Positions 7,263 through 15,239 of a stretch of 28,213 nt of DNA are shown here, in pieces (position 1 is the first letter of the stretch; the number at the start of each line of letters is the position of its first letter). The notes beneath the pieces are model-generated. The model saw only the letters and a list, made by a program, of their open reading frames with translations, did no database searches and was not told the DNA's origin. The position numbers and the translations under genes are program-made. Source of the DNA: JAJRRL01 sp047404195 (GTDB taxonomy: Bacteria > Pseudomonadota > Gammaproteobacteria > JAJRRL01); the NCBI GenBank assembly GCA_047404195.1, contig JBDOIU010000032.1:1-28213 (forward strand), read 5' to 3'.

Positions 7263-8132
7263 TTATGCAGTTTCGACAGCTGCAACTGCTGCAATGGTTT
7301 CATCCATATGCTGCTCTTCTTGCTGTATGTTATCAGACTCAGTCTGCTGCGCATCTGCCGCATCAGTTTCTGAGACATCTTCTTGCATCATCGCCTCAAA
7401 ATGCGCGGGATCTGCAATATCAGGCAAAGCCTCTAATTCTCTTAAGGCTGCTGCGACTGGATCATCTTCAGATACATCTGTTGCTGCATCTTCTGTTAAC
7501 GCAATGTCACTGCATGAGTCATCTTCGAGTGGTGCATCAGCATCACCCTCACTTAAAACACCCTCTACATTGAGAGATAACTGTTCATTTAAATCCGAAC
7601 CAAGCGTATCTATATCAACAATCTCATCGAGAGGCGGCAAATCTGCCAGTGATTGCAAATTAAAATGATCTAACAATACTTTTGTTGAACCATATAGCGC
7701 AGGCTTACCTGGCGCTTCACGAACACCGACAACCTTAACCCAACCACGCTCCATCAAAGTTTTGATGATCTGGGTACTAACAGCAACACCACGCACAGCC
7801 TCAATTTCACCCCGGGTGATTGGCTGACGGTATGCTATCAAAGCCAAGGTTTCAAGCAGTGCGCGAGAAGCTTTTGGCGGCTTTTTGTTTTCAACTTTTG
7901 CAATACATTCAGCGTAAGATTGCCGAACCTGTAATCGATACCCACTAGCCACCTCTACTAGCTCGACTGGCCCTGCAGTACAATCCTCTTTGAGCGCTTC
8001 TATAGCGGTCAAAACATGATCACGCGCAGTCGATTGCACATCACACAAGCGCATCAAATATTCTAAACTCATTGGCTCACCTGCCGAGTGCAATACTGCA
8101 GCAACTTGGTCTTTAAATGCGAGATTGGTCAT
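7263..8132 (-). CDS. scpB: Condensin-complex subunit ScpB with a long acidic tail
   Basis: 289 residues; the family is usually near 180-200. Residues 1 to about 170 hold the two winged-helix domains, including TLALIAYRQPITRGEIEAVRGV and RGWVKVVGVREAPGKPALYG. ScpB pairs with ScpA to bind SMC and help organise and segregate the chromosome. From about residue 185 the protein continues into a low-complexity tail of roughly 100 residues rich in Asp, Glu and Ala with almost no basic residues. The start overlaps the scpA stop by 4 bases and has AGGAGAAG in front, which indicates translational coupling. The tail stays open and in frame to its TAA, so a frameshift is unlikely. Confidence 0.93.
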   Translation of the reverse strand: MTNLAFKDQVAAVLHSAGEPMSLEYLMRLCDVQSTARDHVLTAIEALKEDCTAGPVELVEVASGYRLQVRQSYAECIAKVENKKPPKASRALLETLALIAYRQPITRGEIEAVRGVAVSTQIIKTLMERGWVKVVGVREAPGKPALYGSTKVLLDHFNLQSLADLPPLDEIVDIDTLGSDLNEQLSLNVEGVLSEGDADAPLEDDSCSDIALTEDAATDVSEDDPVAAALRELEALPDIADPAHFEAMMQEDVSETDAADAQQTESDNIQQEEQHMDETIAAVAAVETA

Positions 8133-8986
8133 GAATCTTCTCCTGCTTTCGTACTGATGTATATTGGCGAAAATGCCTCATTCTGGCTGATATTGATCAC
8201 AGATTCACGTGCCAACTCAAGAATAGCAATAAGTGTCACTACCACACCCACACGCCCCTCCTCCACATCAAACAAAGCGGTGAATGGCACAAAATCTTGC
8301 GCACTCAATGCTTGTATCACTCTTGTCATACGATCTTTCACAGTGAGCTTTTCAACGACAATCTTATGATGCCCACGCAATGCGGCACGCTTCATGACGG
8401 CAGCCAAAGCCTGCATCAATGCTTCCATAGTGACTTCTGCTTGCTGGGCTTGGAATGCAGATAAATCAGGAGCAGCCGCCTCAGCCTGAAAGAAGTCACG
8501 CTCTAGTCGTGGTAACTCGTCTAAACGCTCCGCAGCATTCTTAAAGCACTCGTAAGCCTGCAGTCGCTGAATAAGTTGCTCACGAGGATCAGGCCCATCC
8601 TCTTCAGCCCCAGACTCATCGCTTGAAAGCGGCAACAGGTAGCGCGATTTGATTTCTGTCAACATTGCTGCCATGAGCAGATACTCAGCAGCCAAAGAAA
8701 TATTAATGGATTGCATCAGGTTGATATACTGCAAATATTGCTCTGTCACCTGCGCAACCGACAGTGACAAAATATCCATATCTTGTGTTTTGATCAGATA
8801 CAGCAGCAAATCTAACGGCCCTTCAAATGCCTCGAGAAACACACGCAAAGCTTCTGGCGGAATATAGAGCCCTTCCGGTAGTTTTTGCAGCGCAACACCA
8901 GAAACAAGGGCCAATTCCTGAACAGATAAATTATTTTCCTGATCTTCAGACACAATAGGCTGTGACTGTTCAGCAACATGAGACAT
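8129..8986 (-). CDS. scpA: Condensin-complex kleisin subunit ScpA
   Basis: 285 residues. ScpA is the kleisin that bridges the SMC heads with ScpB. The family signature FEGPLDLLLYLIKTQDMDI begins near residue 53, followed by AEYLLMAAMLTEIKSRYLLP (about 100-119) and a C-terminal winged-helix segment ending VTLIAILELARES. About 45 residues precede the signature, longer than in many ScpA proteins and acidic/polar. AGAGGAAC lies about 10 bases before the ATG. First gene of the scpA-scpB-rluB operon. Upstream on this strand is an A/T-rich stretch (9000-9110) without a clear promoter. Confidence 0.94.
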   Translation of the reverse strand: MSHVAEQSQPIVSEDQENNLSVQELALVSGVALQKLPEGLYIPPEALRVFLEAFEGPLDLLLYLIKTQDMDILSLSVAQVTEQYLQYINLMQSINISLAAEYLLMAAMLTEIKSRYLLPLSSDESGAEEDGPDPREQLIQRLQAYECFKNAAERLDELPRLERDFFQAEAAAPDLSAFQAQQAEVTMEALMQALAAVMKRAALRGHHKIVVEKLTVKDRMTRVIQALSAQDFVPFTALFDVEEGRVGVVVTLIAILELARESVINISQNEAFSPIYISTKAGEDS

Positions 8987-9275
8987 GAATAAGGTGTTCC
9001 TCTGTGATAATCAGTAGATCTGCTCTTTTTTTGTGTCATTATGGGTCCAAATCAACCGCATACGCACTTTATAAAGCGAAAAAAATAAGTATATAGCCTA
9101 CAGAGTAAAACATCTATTGCTTCTCAGCTATACCACGTCGAGAGTCTACACCATGACAGCAATATGATCAATTTCTGGCTGCAACGCCACCAGTAATGCT
9201 CACATTTTGTGCTTCGTGCGCATCAGCTCGATACATGATAGAATGATCACATCTTTTTGTTGGAGTACCCAACCA
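8987..9275. other. Divergent intergenic region between scpA and the desaturase
   Basis: This 289-base region must hold the promoters for both genes. On the plus strand TTGTGC (9207) with GATACA 17 bases on, and TAGAAT at 9239, are the best but weak candidates for the desaturase. On the minus strand CATAAT (9043-9038) lacks a good -35. No gene or RNA is recognised. Confidence 0.3.
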
Positions 9276-10442
9276 ATGCAAAATCAATCAAAAATCAACT
9301 GGCGAATCAGCTCGTTCTTTGTCGCAACACCTATAATCGCAATAGTTGGCACCATACTGCTGATGACATACAGCCATATCGCTCATCAAACATGGATGCT
9401 AGCTCTATTTATGCTGGTTATGTCTGGTTTGGCAATCACGACAGGTTATCATCGCTTGTATTCACACAAATCACTGAAAGCCGCCTGGCCAGCAAGGCTG
9501 TTGTTCGCCCTATTTGGTGCAGCCTGTTTTGAGGGCAGTATATTAGAGTGGTCAACAGATCACCGTATTCACCATCGCTATGTTGATACTGAAAAGGATC
9601 CTTACAACATCAACGCCGGCTTCTGGTTTGCACATATTATTTGGCTATTCAAGCTAGACCAATCCAAAAGAAATTTTGATAATGTCAGCGACTTAATGCA
9701 GGACCCTATTGTCCGCTTCCAACACCGCTTTTACTTATCCATTGCTACAACCATGAGCTTTATATTACCCACTGCTGTTGCAGCACTCTGGGGTGACGCA
9801 CTGGGCGGACTCATGATTGCTGGCTTCTTGAGAATGGTGCTCAACCATCATGGCACATTCTGCATCAACTCTGTCTGCCATGTTTTTGGTAAAAGAATTT
9901 ATAGTACCGAGCAAACAGCACGTGACAACTGGTTCACAGCATTATTCACCTGGGGTGAAGGCTTTCACAACTTCCACCACCAATTTGCACTTGACTATAG
10001 AAACGGAATTCGTTGGTTTCATTATGATCCAGGCAAATGGTTAATTTGGCTATTGAAAAGTGTTGGACTGGTACATGATTTAAAGCGCGTTGATGACGAA
10101 ACAATCTTAAAATACAAGCTCAGAGCACAAGCCAAACAAATTAACATCAGTGATACTGCATTACCTGATACAACGCCCAGTAAACTGCAAACTAAATGTC
10201 AGGAAGCACATGATGTCATTTTAGAGAAGGTAGCTAACCTAAAAGCTCTCAAAAAAGAGCTTATTGACATCAAGGCCACCCAATTTAAAGCCAGACTCTC
10301 TCAAAGCCATGAACAACATAAACAGGCTGTGAAAGACTGTCGACAAAACATTAAGTCAGCACAGAAAGAAGTGAAAACACTCTTTGCCAACTGGCAATTG
10401 CTGGTGAAAGAAGCTGCTTTGTCTTCAGGCAAGACCAGCTGA
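9276..10442 (+). CDS. Membrane fatty-acid (acyl-CoA delta-9 type) desaturase with a coiled-coil tail
   Basis: 388 residues. The three histidine clusters of the membrane di-iron desaturases are intact: HRLYSH (59-64), HRIHH (96-100) and HNFHH (231-235), with hydrophobic segments before, between and after them (about 12-55, 72-90, 115-125, 153-185). It would insert a cis double bond into saturated acyl chains at the inner membrane, using O2 and an electron donor, to adjust fluidity. The core ends near residue 280; residues about 300-378 are a Lys/Glu/Gln-rich helical stretch that looks like a coiled coil, not part of the standard enzyme. The frame extends upstream to 9207, but the ATG at 9276 has TGGAGT about 9 bases before it and fits the family start. 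Confidence 0.9.
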   Translation: MQNQSKINWRISSFFVATPIIAIVGTILLMTYSHIAHQTWMLALFMLVMSGLAITTGYHRLYSHKSLKAAWPARLLFALFGAACFEGSILEWSTDHRIHHRYVDTEKDPYNINAGFWFAHIIWLFKLDQSKRNFDNVSDLMQDPIVRFQHRFYLSIATTMSFILPTAVAALWGDALGGLMIAGFLRMVLNHHGTFCINSVCHVFGKRIYSTEQTARDNWFTALFTWGEGFHNFHHQFALDYRNGIRWFHYDPGKWLIWLLKSVGLVHDLKRVDDETILKYKLRAQAKQINISDTALPDTTPSKLQTKCQEAHDVILEKVANLKALKKELIDIKATQFKARLSQSHEQHKQAVKDCRQNIKSAQKEVKTLFANWQLLVKEAALSSGKTS

Positions 10443-10461
10443 TTAATCGTCTATCATCTAT

Positions 10462-10485
10462 CCGGCTTATCCAGCATCAAGCCGG
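10462..10485. terminator. Hairpin between the convergent desaturase and sdhE genes
   Basis: CCGGCTT and AAGCCGG form a perfect 7-bp stem with a 10-base loop that straddles the sdhE stop codon, 19 bases after the desaturase stop. It is symmetric for both genes, but neither side has a U-tract, so it may act as a 3'-end stabiliser rather than a classical terminator. Confidence 0.4.
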
Positions 10486-10712
10486 TAGGATGATATCAGC
10501 GCAACCAAATCTGAAAACACCGCCGGAGCTTCTATTTCGCCCAGCACCATCTGCAGTAAAACAGGATCTGGCGTCTCCAACAAGCGCAGTAATGTCTCTT
10601 GCTCCGCATCCGATAGCGACTCAAGCTTATCATCACTAAAGCGTTGCAAAATAACATCCAGCTCTAACAACCCACGACGACAACGATATCGGCACTTTGC
10701 TAAATGACTCAT
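10467..10712 (-). CDS. sdhE: FAD assembly factor SdhE (succinate dehydrogenase flavinylation)
   Basis: 81 residues, the normal size. SdhE (YgfY/Sdh5 family) promotes covalent attachment of FAD to the succinate dehydrogenase flavoprotein. The family signature is present as CRRGLLELD (residues 11-19; consensus RRGM.ELD), followed by the all-helical segment with LLETPDPVLLQMVLG. It begins 6 bases after the alr stop with GAGAGG in the last alr codons, so it is coupled to alr and is probably the last gene of a dnaB-alr-sdhE transcript. The sdh genes are not in the window. Confidence 0.9.
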   Translation of the reverse strand: MSHLAKCRYRCRRGLLELDVILQRFSDDKLESLSDAEQETLLRLLETPDPVLLQMVLGEIEAPAVFSDLVALISSYRLDAG

Positions 10713-10718
10713 TTAATA

Positions 10719-11813
10719 TTACCTCTCTTCTGAAAAAATATAATCACGTGATAGACGACCTGATACACGCGTCAACAATGTATAGGATATGGTGTTAGCC
10801 TTATTGGCCAAGCCTGCAACGCATACAGTTGCCCCCCACACCTCCATCCAGTCACCAATATCAATATTAGGACAATCTGTCACATCAACTGTTAGATAAT
10901 CCATTGAAACACGGCCCACTACCGCATAGGATTGACCGGCATAACCTAAGCTGGCTGTCTCACACTCACGTGGATAGCCATCACCATACCCAAATGCAAC
11001 CACAGCCAGGCGGGTATCACGCTGTGCTTGCCAGGTAGCGCCATATCCAACAGTCGATCCTAATTTAATAGCCTGCATGGCAATGACTGGCGCCATGACA
11101 CGCATCACTGGACGCAAATCCAAACCCAAATACTCACCCACACCATATAATGCGAGCCCCGGACGAATACAGTGTGGCAAATCTGAGTGATGATGAATCA
11201 TCCCATCTGAATTGAACGCACTACAACACGCCCAGTCAAACGATGCAGCACAGTCGCGAAAATGCGCCAATTGCTTTTTGGTGACCTCCGACGTTGGATC
11301 CTCTGCGCAGGCCAAATGTGTCATTAAACACAATTCATTTTGTGGCACAGCAAGTTGCTGCAAGTAATCAACGACAGAAGAAATTGATTGCATCGATAAG
11401 CCCAACCGATGCATACCCGTATTGACTTTCAGCCATATTTTTGAAAACTGACGACAAAGCGTTTTTGAAAGCATGGATAATTGATGCTCGGAATGAATAA
11501 CGCATTGACAGCCCAGTGCAGCCAAGCGTTGACAATCTTCAGGCCGGTTAAATCCACTCATCAGTAAAATACGATGGGGTGCAATGCCAGCATGAATGAG
11601 GTCTAAACACTCACTCATTCTGACAACAGCGATTGTATCAGATTCAGGGATGCAGCGCGCTACTTCAATAGCACCATGCCCATAAGCATTGCATTTTAAC
11701 ATCCAGATAATCGGCTGCGCCTGACTAAAAATCTGAATCGCACGAATATTATGCTGCAACGCTGATAAATTAACCTGTATAAATGCCTGCTCAATCGTAT
11801 CAACCACCACCAC
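10719..11813 (-). CDS. alr: Alanine racemase
   Basis: 364 residues. Alr is a PLP enzyme that interconverts L- and D-alanine for peptidoglycan. The PLP lysine is K40 in MLKCNAYGHGA; the opposing catalytic tyrosine is Y257 in TVGYGA; KVNTGMHRLG (about 129-138) and the phosphate-site RPGLALYG (about 218-225) are also present. A C-terminal beta domain holds GRVSMDYLTVDVTD. The start is GTG, the first of three consecutive GTG codons, overlapping the dnaB TAG by one base; either of the next two GTGs could serve. Order rplI-dnaB-alr is standard for gammaproteobacteria. Confidence 0.95.
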   Translation of the reverse strand: MVVVDTIEQAFIQVNLSALQHNIRAIQIFSQAQPIIWMLKCNAYGHGAIEVARCIPESDTIAVVRMSECLDLIHAGIAPHRILLMSGFNRPEDCQRLAALGCQCVIHSEHQLSMLSKTLCRQFSKIWLKVNTGMHRLGLSMQSISSVVDYLQQLAVPQNELCLMTHLACAEDPTSEVTKKQLAHFRDCAASFDWACCSAFNSDGMIHHHSDLPHCIRPGLALYGVGEYLGLDLRPVMRVMAPVIAMQAIKLGSTVGYGATWQAQRDTRLAVVAFGYGDGYPRECETASLGYAGQSYAVVGRVSMDYLTVDVTDCPNIDIGDWMEVWGATVCVAGLANKANTISYTLLTRVSGRLSRDYIFSEER

Positions 11814-13186
11814 TAACCAACCATGACTGTATCATTTGTAAAATCTTCGAAGCGAGTGAACTCACCCAAAAAGGTCAGCACAACACGACCAATGGGTCCA
11901 TTACGCTGCTTTGCGATGATGATCTCTGCCTTACCCTTGTCAGGTGTATCAGGATTGTAAACTTCATCTCGGTAAATAAACGCAATCAAATCTGCATCCT
12001 GCTCAATCGCTCCTGACTCACGCAAGTCAGACATCATTGGCCGCTTATCAGTACGTGACTCTAAGCTACGGTTCAGCTGTGACAAAGCAATCACAGGAAT
12101 ACTCAACTCCTTCGCCAAAGCCTTCAGTGAGCGGGATATTTCTGAAATCTCAGAGGTACGATTTTCTTTGTTACTCGGCACTTGCATCAACTGCAAGTAG
12201 TCAACCACAATCATACCAAGCCCACCATTTTCCCGTGCAACTCGACGCGCACGTGATCGCATTTCTAATGGCGATAATGCTGGGGTATCATCAATAAACA
12301 TGCGACTGGTAGACAGCATTTCAATGGCTGAAGTCAAACGAGGCCAATCATCGTCTTCCAACTGACCTGTTCGCACCTTGTGTTGATCAATGCGCCCAAG
12401 AGATGAGATCATACGCATAGCCAGTGATTCAGCTGGCATCTCCATACTAAACACCAATACTGGCTTACTCGATTTAATGGCTGCATGCTCAACCAGATTC
12501 ATTGAAAATGCCGTTTTACCCATAGAAGGTCGACCCGCCACAATGACCAAGTCACCATCCTGAAAGCCTGATGTCATTTGATCAAGATCAACAAAGCCGG
12601 ATGAAAGACCACTCAACTGACCTTTGTTTTGATATAGCTCATCAATACGATTGGTTGCTTTTGCTAGAATGGATGAAATATCTTGTGGTCCGGTCTGACG
12701 CTGACGTTGCTCTGAAATGGTGTACACCTGGCGTTCAGCAGCATCAAGCAATTCGGAAATATTAACACCGTCTGCAGAAAATGCGCGTTCTGTGATATCT
12801 GTACCTGTGGCGATGAGTAACCTTAACACAGCGCGCTCACGCACAATATCAGCATAAGCTGCAACATTGGCAGCTGATGGTGTGTCTTTTGCTAACTCAT
12901 ACAGGTAGGCTTCATCCTCAGGCTTTCGTATGTGTTCTCGACTTCGCATCAGCTCAGTAACAGTCAACACATCAATGGGCTGATGGCGCTCTGCCAGCGT
13001 AGCCATGGCGTGGAAAATATCCTTGTGTAACTGCACATAGAAGTCATCCAGCGACACGCGATCACATACTTGATCCCAAGCGCGCTTGTCTAACATCAAC
13101 GCACCCAATACAGATCGCTCAGCCTCTTGTGAGTGAGGGGGTACCTTCGCTGAAGGCAAAGGCGCTTGTGGCATTTGTTCAATCAT
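11813..13186 (-). CDS. dnaB: Replicative DNA helicase DnaB
   Basis: 457 residues, full length. The N-terminal helical domain (about 15-115, with SVLGALMLD and FYVQLHKDIF) precedes a linker and the RecA-like motor. Walker A is GRPSMGKT (218-225), Walker B is GMIVVDYLQL (about 324-332), and the arginine-finger and C-terminal motifs follow (RESGAIEQDADLI, IIAKQRNGP). It is the hexameric 5'-to-3' helicase of the replication fork. It has its own promoter at 13219-13248 and is separated from rplI by the ribosomal-operon terminator. Confidence 0.97.
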   Translation of the reverse strand: MIEQMPQAPLPSAKVPPHSQEAERSVLGALMLDKRAWDQVCDRVSLDDFYVQLHKDIFHAMATLAERHQPIDVLTVTELMRSREHIRKPEDEAYLYELAKDTPSAANVAAYADIVRERAVLRLLIATGTDITERAFSADGVNISELLDAAERQVYTISEQRQRQTGPQDISSILAKATNRIDELYQNKGQLSGLSSGFVDLDQMTSGFQDGDLVIVAGRPSMGKTAFSMNLVEHAAIKSSKPVLVFSMEMPAESLAMRMISSLGRIDQHKVRTGQLEDDDWPRLTSAIEMLSTSRMFIDDTPALSPLEMRSRARRVARENGGLGMIVVDYLQLMQVPSNKENRTSEISEISRSLKALAKELSIPVIALSQLNRSLESRTDKRPMMSDLRESGAIEQDADLIAFIYRDEVYNPDTPDKGKAEIIIAKQRNGPIGRVVLTFLGEFTRFEDFTNDTVMVG

Positions 13187-13218
13187 TTTTTACCCTGGGG
13201 TGGTCTGGTTATCACGCC

Positions 13219-13248
13219 AATATACCACACTCAGACAAAAGGTGTCAT
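13219..13248 (-). promoter_or_regulatory. Promoter of dnaB-alr-sdhE
   Basis: Read on the minus strand: ATGACA (13248-13243), an 18-base spacer and TATATT (13224-13219), about 33 bases before the dnaB start. Both hexamers match five of six consensus bases. Confidence 0.55.
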
Positions 13249-13412
13249 ACAGAGCCTAAACTAGACGGATTCTGCTAGGTTTGCAGGCAGTAATGCATGC
13301 CTAGGACAATGAGTGACAGACCGCCAATGCGCGCTATAAACATACAAAAAACCGTTGCTATGTGGAATCAGGCCTCACAACTTGCTGCGCACAGGTAATG
13401 AGCAAACGTCAG

Positions 13413-13450
13413 ATAAAAAAAACGCCTGAAATGGCGAACCACATCAGACG
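13413..13450 (-). terminator. Intrinsic terminator of rpsF-rpsR-rplI
   Basis: On the minus strand CGTCTGA and TCAGGCG pair (one G-U), then after a one-base mismatch GTGG pairs with CCAT around a TTCG tetraloop; eight T residues follow. It begins 19 bases after the rplI stop. The stable UUCG loop and clean U-tract make this a strong terminator. Confidence 0.9.
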
Positions 13451-13469
13451 TATCGTCGCAGCAGCGAGA

Positions 13470-14021
13470 TCACTCCTGCTTGGCATCTGCCAATAAATCC
13501 GCATATGGATCAACTGCAGTTGCTAAATCAACTTCAAGCGATGAATCAGCCTCACTGTCTTCTGCGGGTACTTCCACTGTGTCTGATTTAACTGTGATCT
13601 CAAAAGGAATCACACAATCAATGTGCAAGTGAAGCTTGACTTCGTGCTCACCTAGGTCTCGAATGGGGCCAGACATGATCACTTCTTTCTTCTCAAGTGC
13701 CACACCTTGCTTTTCAAACTCAGCAACGATGTCTGCAGGACCAACAGAACCATATAATCTGCCTTCCTCACTACATCGCATTTCAATGACAATGGTTTTG
13801 TCTTTGAATGACTCTGAGCGTTTGACAGCTTCTGCCAATACTGCGGCTTCTTTTGCTTCAATCTCTGAGCGCTTGGATTCTAGTAAAGCAACATTATCTT
13901 TAGTTGCAACCAAGGCCATACCATATGGAATCAAGTAATTCCGAGCATAACCGCGAGCAACAGAAACAATGTCACCTACTCGACCAAGCTGAGCCACTCT
14001 TTGTTGTAAAATGATTTTCAT
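13470..14021 (-). CDS. rplI: Ribosomal protein bL9 with an acidic C-terminal extension
   Basis: 183 residues; bL9 is usually near 150. The start MKIILQQRVAQLGRVGDIV and VARGYARNYLIPYGMA (about 22-37) are the L9 N-terminal rRNA-binding domain; the C-terminal domain ends near residue 148 with HLHIDCVIPFEITV. About 35 further residues rich in Asp, Glu, Ser and Ala, with almost no basic residues, follow and end ADAKQE. AGAGAGG precedes the ATG. It is the third gene of the operon, 37 bases after rpsR. Confidence 0.96.
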   Translation of the reverse strand: MKIILQQRVAQLGRVGDIVSVARGYARNYLIPYGMALVATKDNVALLESKRSEIEAKEAAVLAEAVKRSESFKDKTIVIEMRCSEEGRLYGSVGPADIVAEFEKQGVALEKKEVIMSGPIRDLGEHEVKLHLHIDCVIPFEITVKSDTVEVPAEDSEADSSLEVDLATAVDPYADLLADAKQE

Positions 14022-14058
14022 TAAAAAACCTCTCTATTTTGATGACGGCAATGGCATA

Positions 14059-14292
14059 TTAGCCTTTGCGGTGAGTATCACAGTACGGCAACAATGCTAA
14101 ATAACGCGCAATCTTAATAGATTTGGTTATTTGGCGTTGATATTTGGCTGATGTACCAGAAATTCTGCTTGGTACAATCTTAGAACCAGCCCCTTCTGTG
14201 ATATGCGCCTTCAGGCGATCCACGTTTTTGTATGAAACTTCAATGTCAGGATTAACACGGTACTGACAAGACTTTTTTCGTTTGGATGACAT
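14059..14292 (-). CDS. rpsR: Ribosomal protein bS18
   Basis: 77 residues. S18 binds the 30S platform as a heterodimer with S6. The conserved middle is clear: the DVDRLKAHITEGAGSKIVPSRISG-like segment (N for the first D), the YQRQITKSIKIARYLALLPY block and a basic tail. AAGGAG stands 7 bases before the ATG. The 37-base spacer to rpsF and its promoter indicate cotranscription. Confidence 0.97.
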   Translation of the reverse strand: MSSKRKKSCQYRVNPDIEVSYKNVDRLKAHITEGAGSKIVPSRISGTSAKYQRQITKSIKIARYLALLPYCDTHRKG

Positions 14293-14329
14293 ATGTACTC
14301 CTTAAAAAACTTTGCTTGGAACAAAAAAA

Positions 14330-14686
14330 TTATCGACGTCTACGGTCTTTTTCTTTGTCTTTATTTTTCATCATGATTGATTCACCAACAGGTGCAGTCT
14401 TCTCACGTAACGTTAAATGACGGATAACGGCATCGTTGAAACGAAAACCCTCTTCCAGTTTGTCCAGCACTGACTGATTACATTCGATGTTAAACGCAAT
14501 GTAATGTGCTTTGAGTAACTTCATGATTGGATAAGCTAAATGTCTTCTCCCCCAGTCTTCTACACGGTGCACTGCACCGCCACCGGCCTCAATGCTCTTT
14601 TTGTATCGTGCGATCGTATCAGGTACTTGCGCACTGCGATCTGGGTGAATCAGTAAAACTATTTCATAGTGACGACCATCGGTCAT
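14330..14686 (-). CDS. rpsF: Ribosomal protein bS6
   Basis: 118 residues. The S6 fold is evident from RHYEIVLLIHPDRSAQVP (strand 1 and helix 1), EDWGRRHLAYPIMKLLKAHYIAFNIEC (strands 2-3) and RFNDAVIRHLTLRE. It partners S18. The tail is basic (KDKEKDRRRR), not the poly-glutamate that is added to S6 in E. coli, so RimK-type modification is not expected from the sequence. AGGAG precedes the ATG but can pair with an upstream CUCC (see leader). Confidence 0.97.
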   Translation of the reverse strand: MTDGRHYEIVLLIHPDRSAQVPDTIARYKKSIEAGGGAVHRVEDWGRRHLAYPIMKLLKAHYIAFNIECNQSVLDKLEEGFRFNDAVIRHLTLREKTAPVGESIMMKNKDKEKDRRRR

Positions 14687-14692
14687 ATTGTT

Positions 14693-14730
14693 CTCCTATG
14701 GGTGATGCCCCCCACGTTAAGCTGGTGGAG
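14693..14730 (-). promoter_or_regulatory. Structured rpsF leader that can mask the Shine-Dalgarno
   Basis: On the minus strand CTCC (14730-14727) can pair with GGAG of the rpsF Shine-Dalgarno (14696-14693), and within this GTGGG can pair with CCCAT. Many bacteria have an rpsF leader bound by the S6:S18 complex that represses the operon. Whether this leader has the specific S6:S18 binding motif cannot be settled by eye. Confidence 0.4.
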
Positions 14731-14749
14731 CAGAAGTAATAAAAGAAGC

Positions 14750-14777
14750 ATTATATCGTTCTGTACAAAAAAAACAA
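14750..14777 (-). promoter_or_regulatory. Promoter of rpsF-rpsR-rplI
   Basis: On the minus strand TTGTTT (14777-14772), a 16-base spacer and a consensus TATAAT (14755-14750). Transcription would start near 14743, giving a leader of about 57 bases. Confidence 0.6.
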
Positions 14778-14821
14778 GCTTTAATTACCAACTACATATA
14801 GCCAACGAAGGATAACGACGC

Positions 14822-14827
14822 TATAAT
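14822..14827 (+). promoter_or_regulatory. -10 element of the Mth938-domain gene
   Basis: Consensus TATAAT within GACGCTATAATAG, the same 13 bases found at 2976-2988. No clear -35 hexamer is seen. The predicted transcription start (about 14834) is only a few bases before the TTG at 14837. Confidence 0.45.
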
Positions 14828-14836
14828 AGACACTAC

Positions 14837-15226
14837 TTGTTCACTTATGAGGCAGATGTGTCCCTAAACGAAGACAGCCTACATCCTTATATCATTACCT
14901 CGTATATACCTGGATGCATCACTACGCGTGATAAAACCTTTGATAGCAGTATCGTGATATTTAATAACCAAGTTCTCGAGGCCTGGCCACCACAGCAATT
15001 TGCGGATATCTGCGACGAACACATTATTAAGTTAATCGATCAGAAACCGGATGTCATCATCATTGGCACAGGGTCAAATCATCACCCAGGACAGGCAGAT
15101 TGGATCCGTACTGCACACCAAAAGCACATTGGCATTGAATTCATGAGCACCGATGCAGCCTGTCGCACGAGTATCGCGCTTCACAGCGAGGGTCGCCATG
15201 TCTTATCTGCCTACTTAATTGTATAA
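14837..15226 (+). CDS. Mth938-domain (DUF498/NDUFAF3-like) protein
   Basis: 129 residues from TTG, or 122 from a GTG at 14858. The family pattern is clear: YIITSYIPGCITTRDKTFDSSIVI, a LEAWPPQ segment, VIIIGTGSNH and IGIEFMSTDAACRTSIALHSEGRHV. Bacterial members are of unknown function; the eukaryotic relative NDUFAF3 assists complex I assembly. Start choice is open: the TTG lies almost at the predicted transcription start with no Shine-Dalgarno, while the GTG has TGAGG 5 bases before it. The latter is perhaps likelier, with the N-terminus MSLNEDSLHPY. The stop is 13 bases before the nadE start, so the two are probably cotranscribed. Confidence 0.85.
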   Translation: MFTYEADVSLNEDSLHPYIITSYIPGCITTRDKTFDSSIVIFNNQVLEAWPPQQFADICDEHIIKLIDQKPDVIIIGTGSNHHPGQADWIRTAHQKHIGIEFMSTDAACRTSIALHSEGRHVLSAYLIV

Positions 15227-15239
15227 ATGGTTTCATATT

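Noticed and set aside
7265..7668. Plus-strand open frames opposite scpB
   Set aside because: They mirror the low-complexity acidic tail of ScpB on the other strand and have no ribosome site or family resemblance.
9207..9275. Longer desaturase start
   Set aside because: No ribosome site precedes it and the added 23 residues do not resemble the family; the ATG at 9276 has TGGAGT in front.
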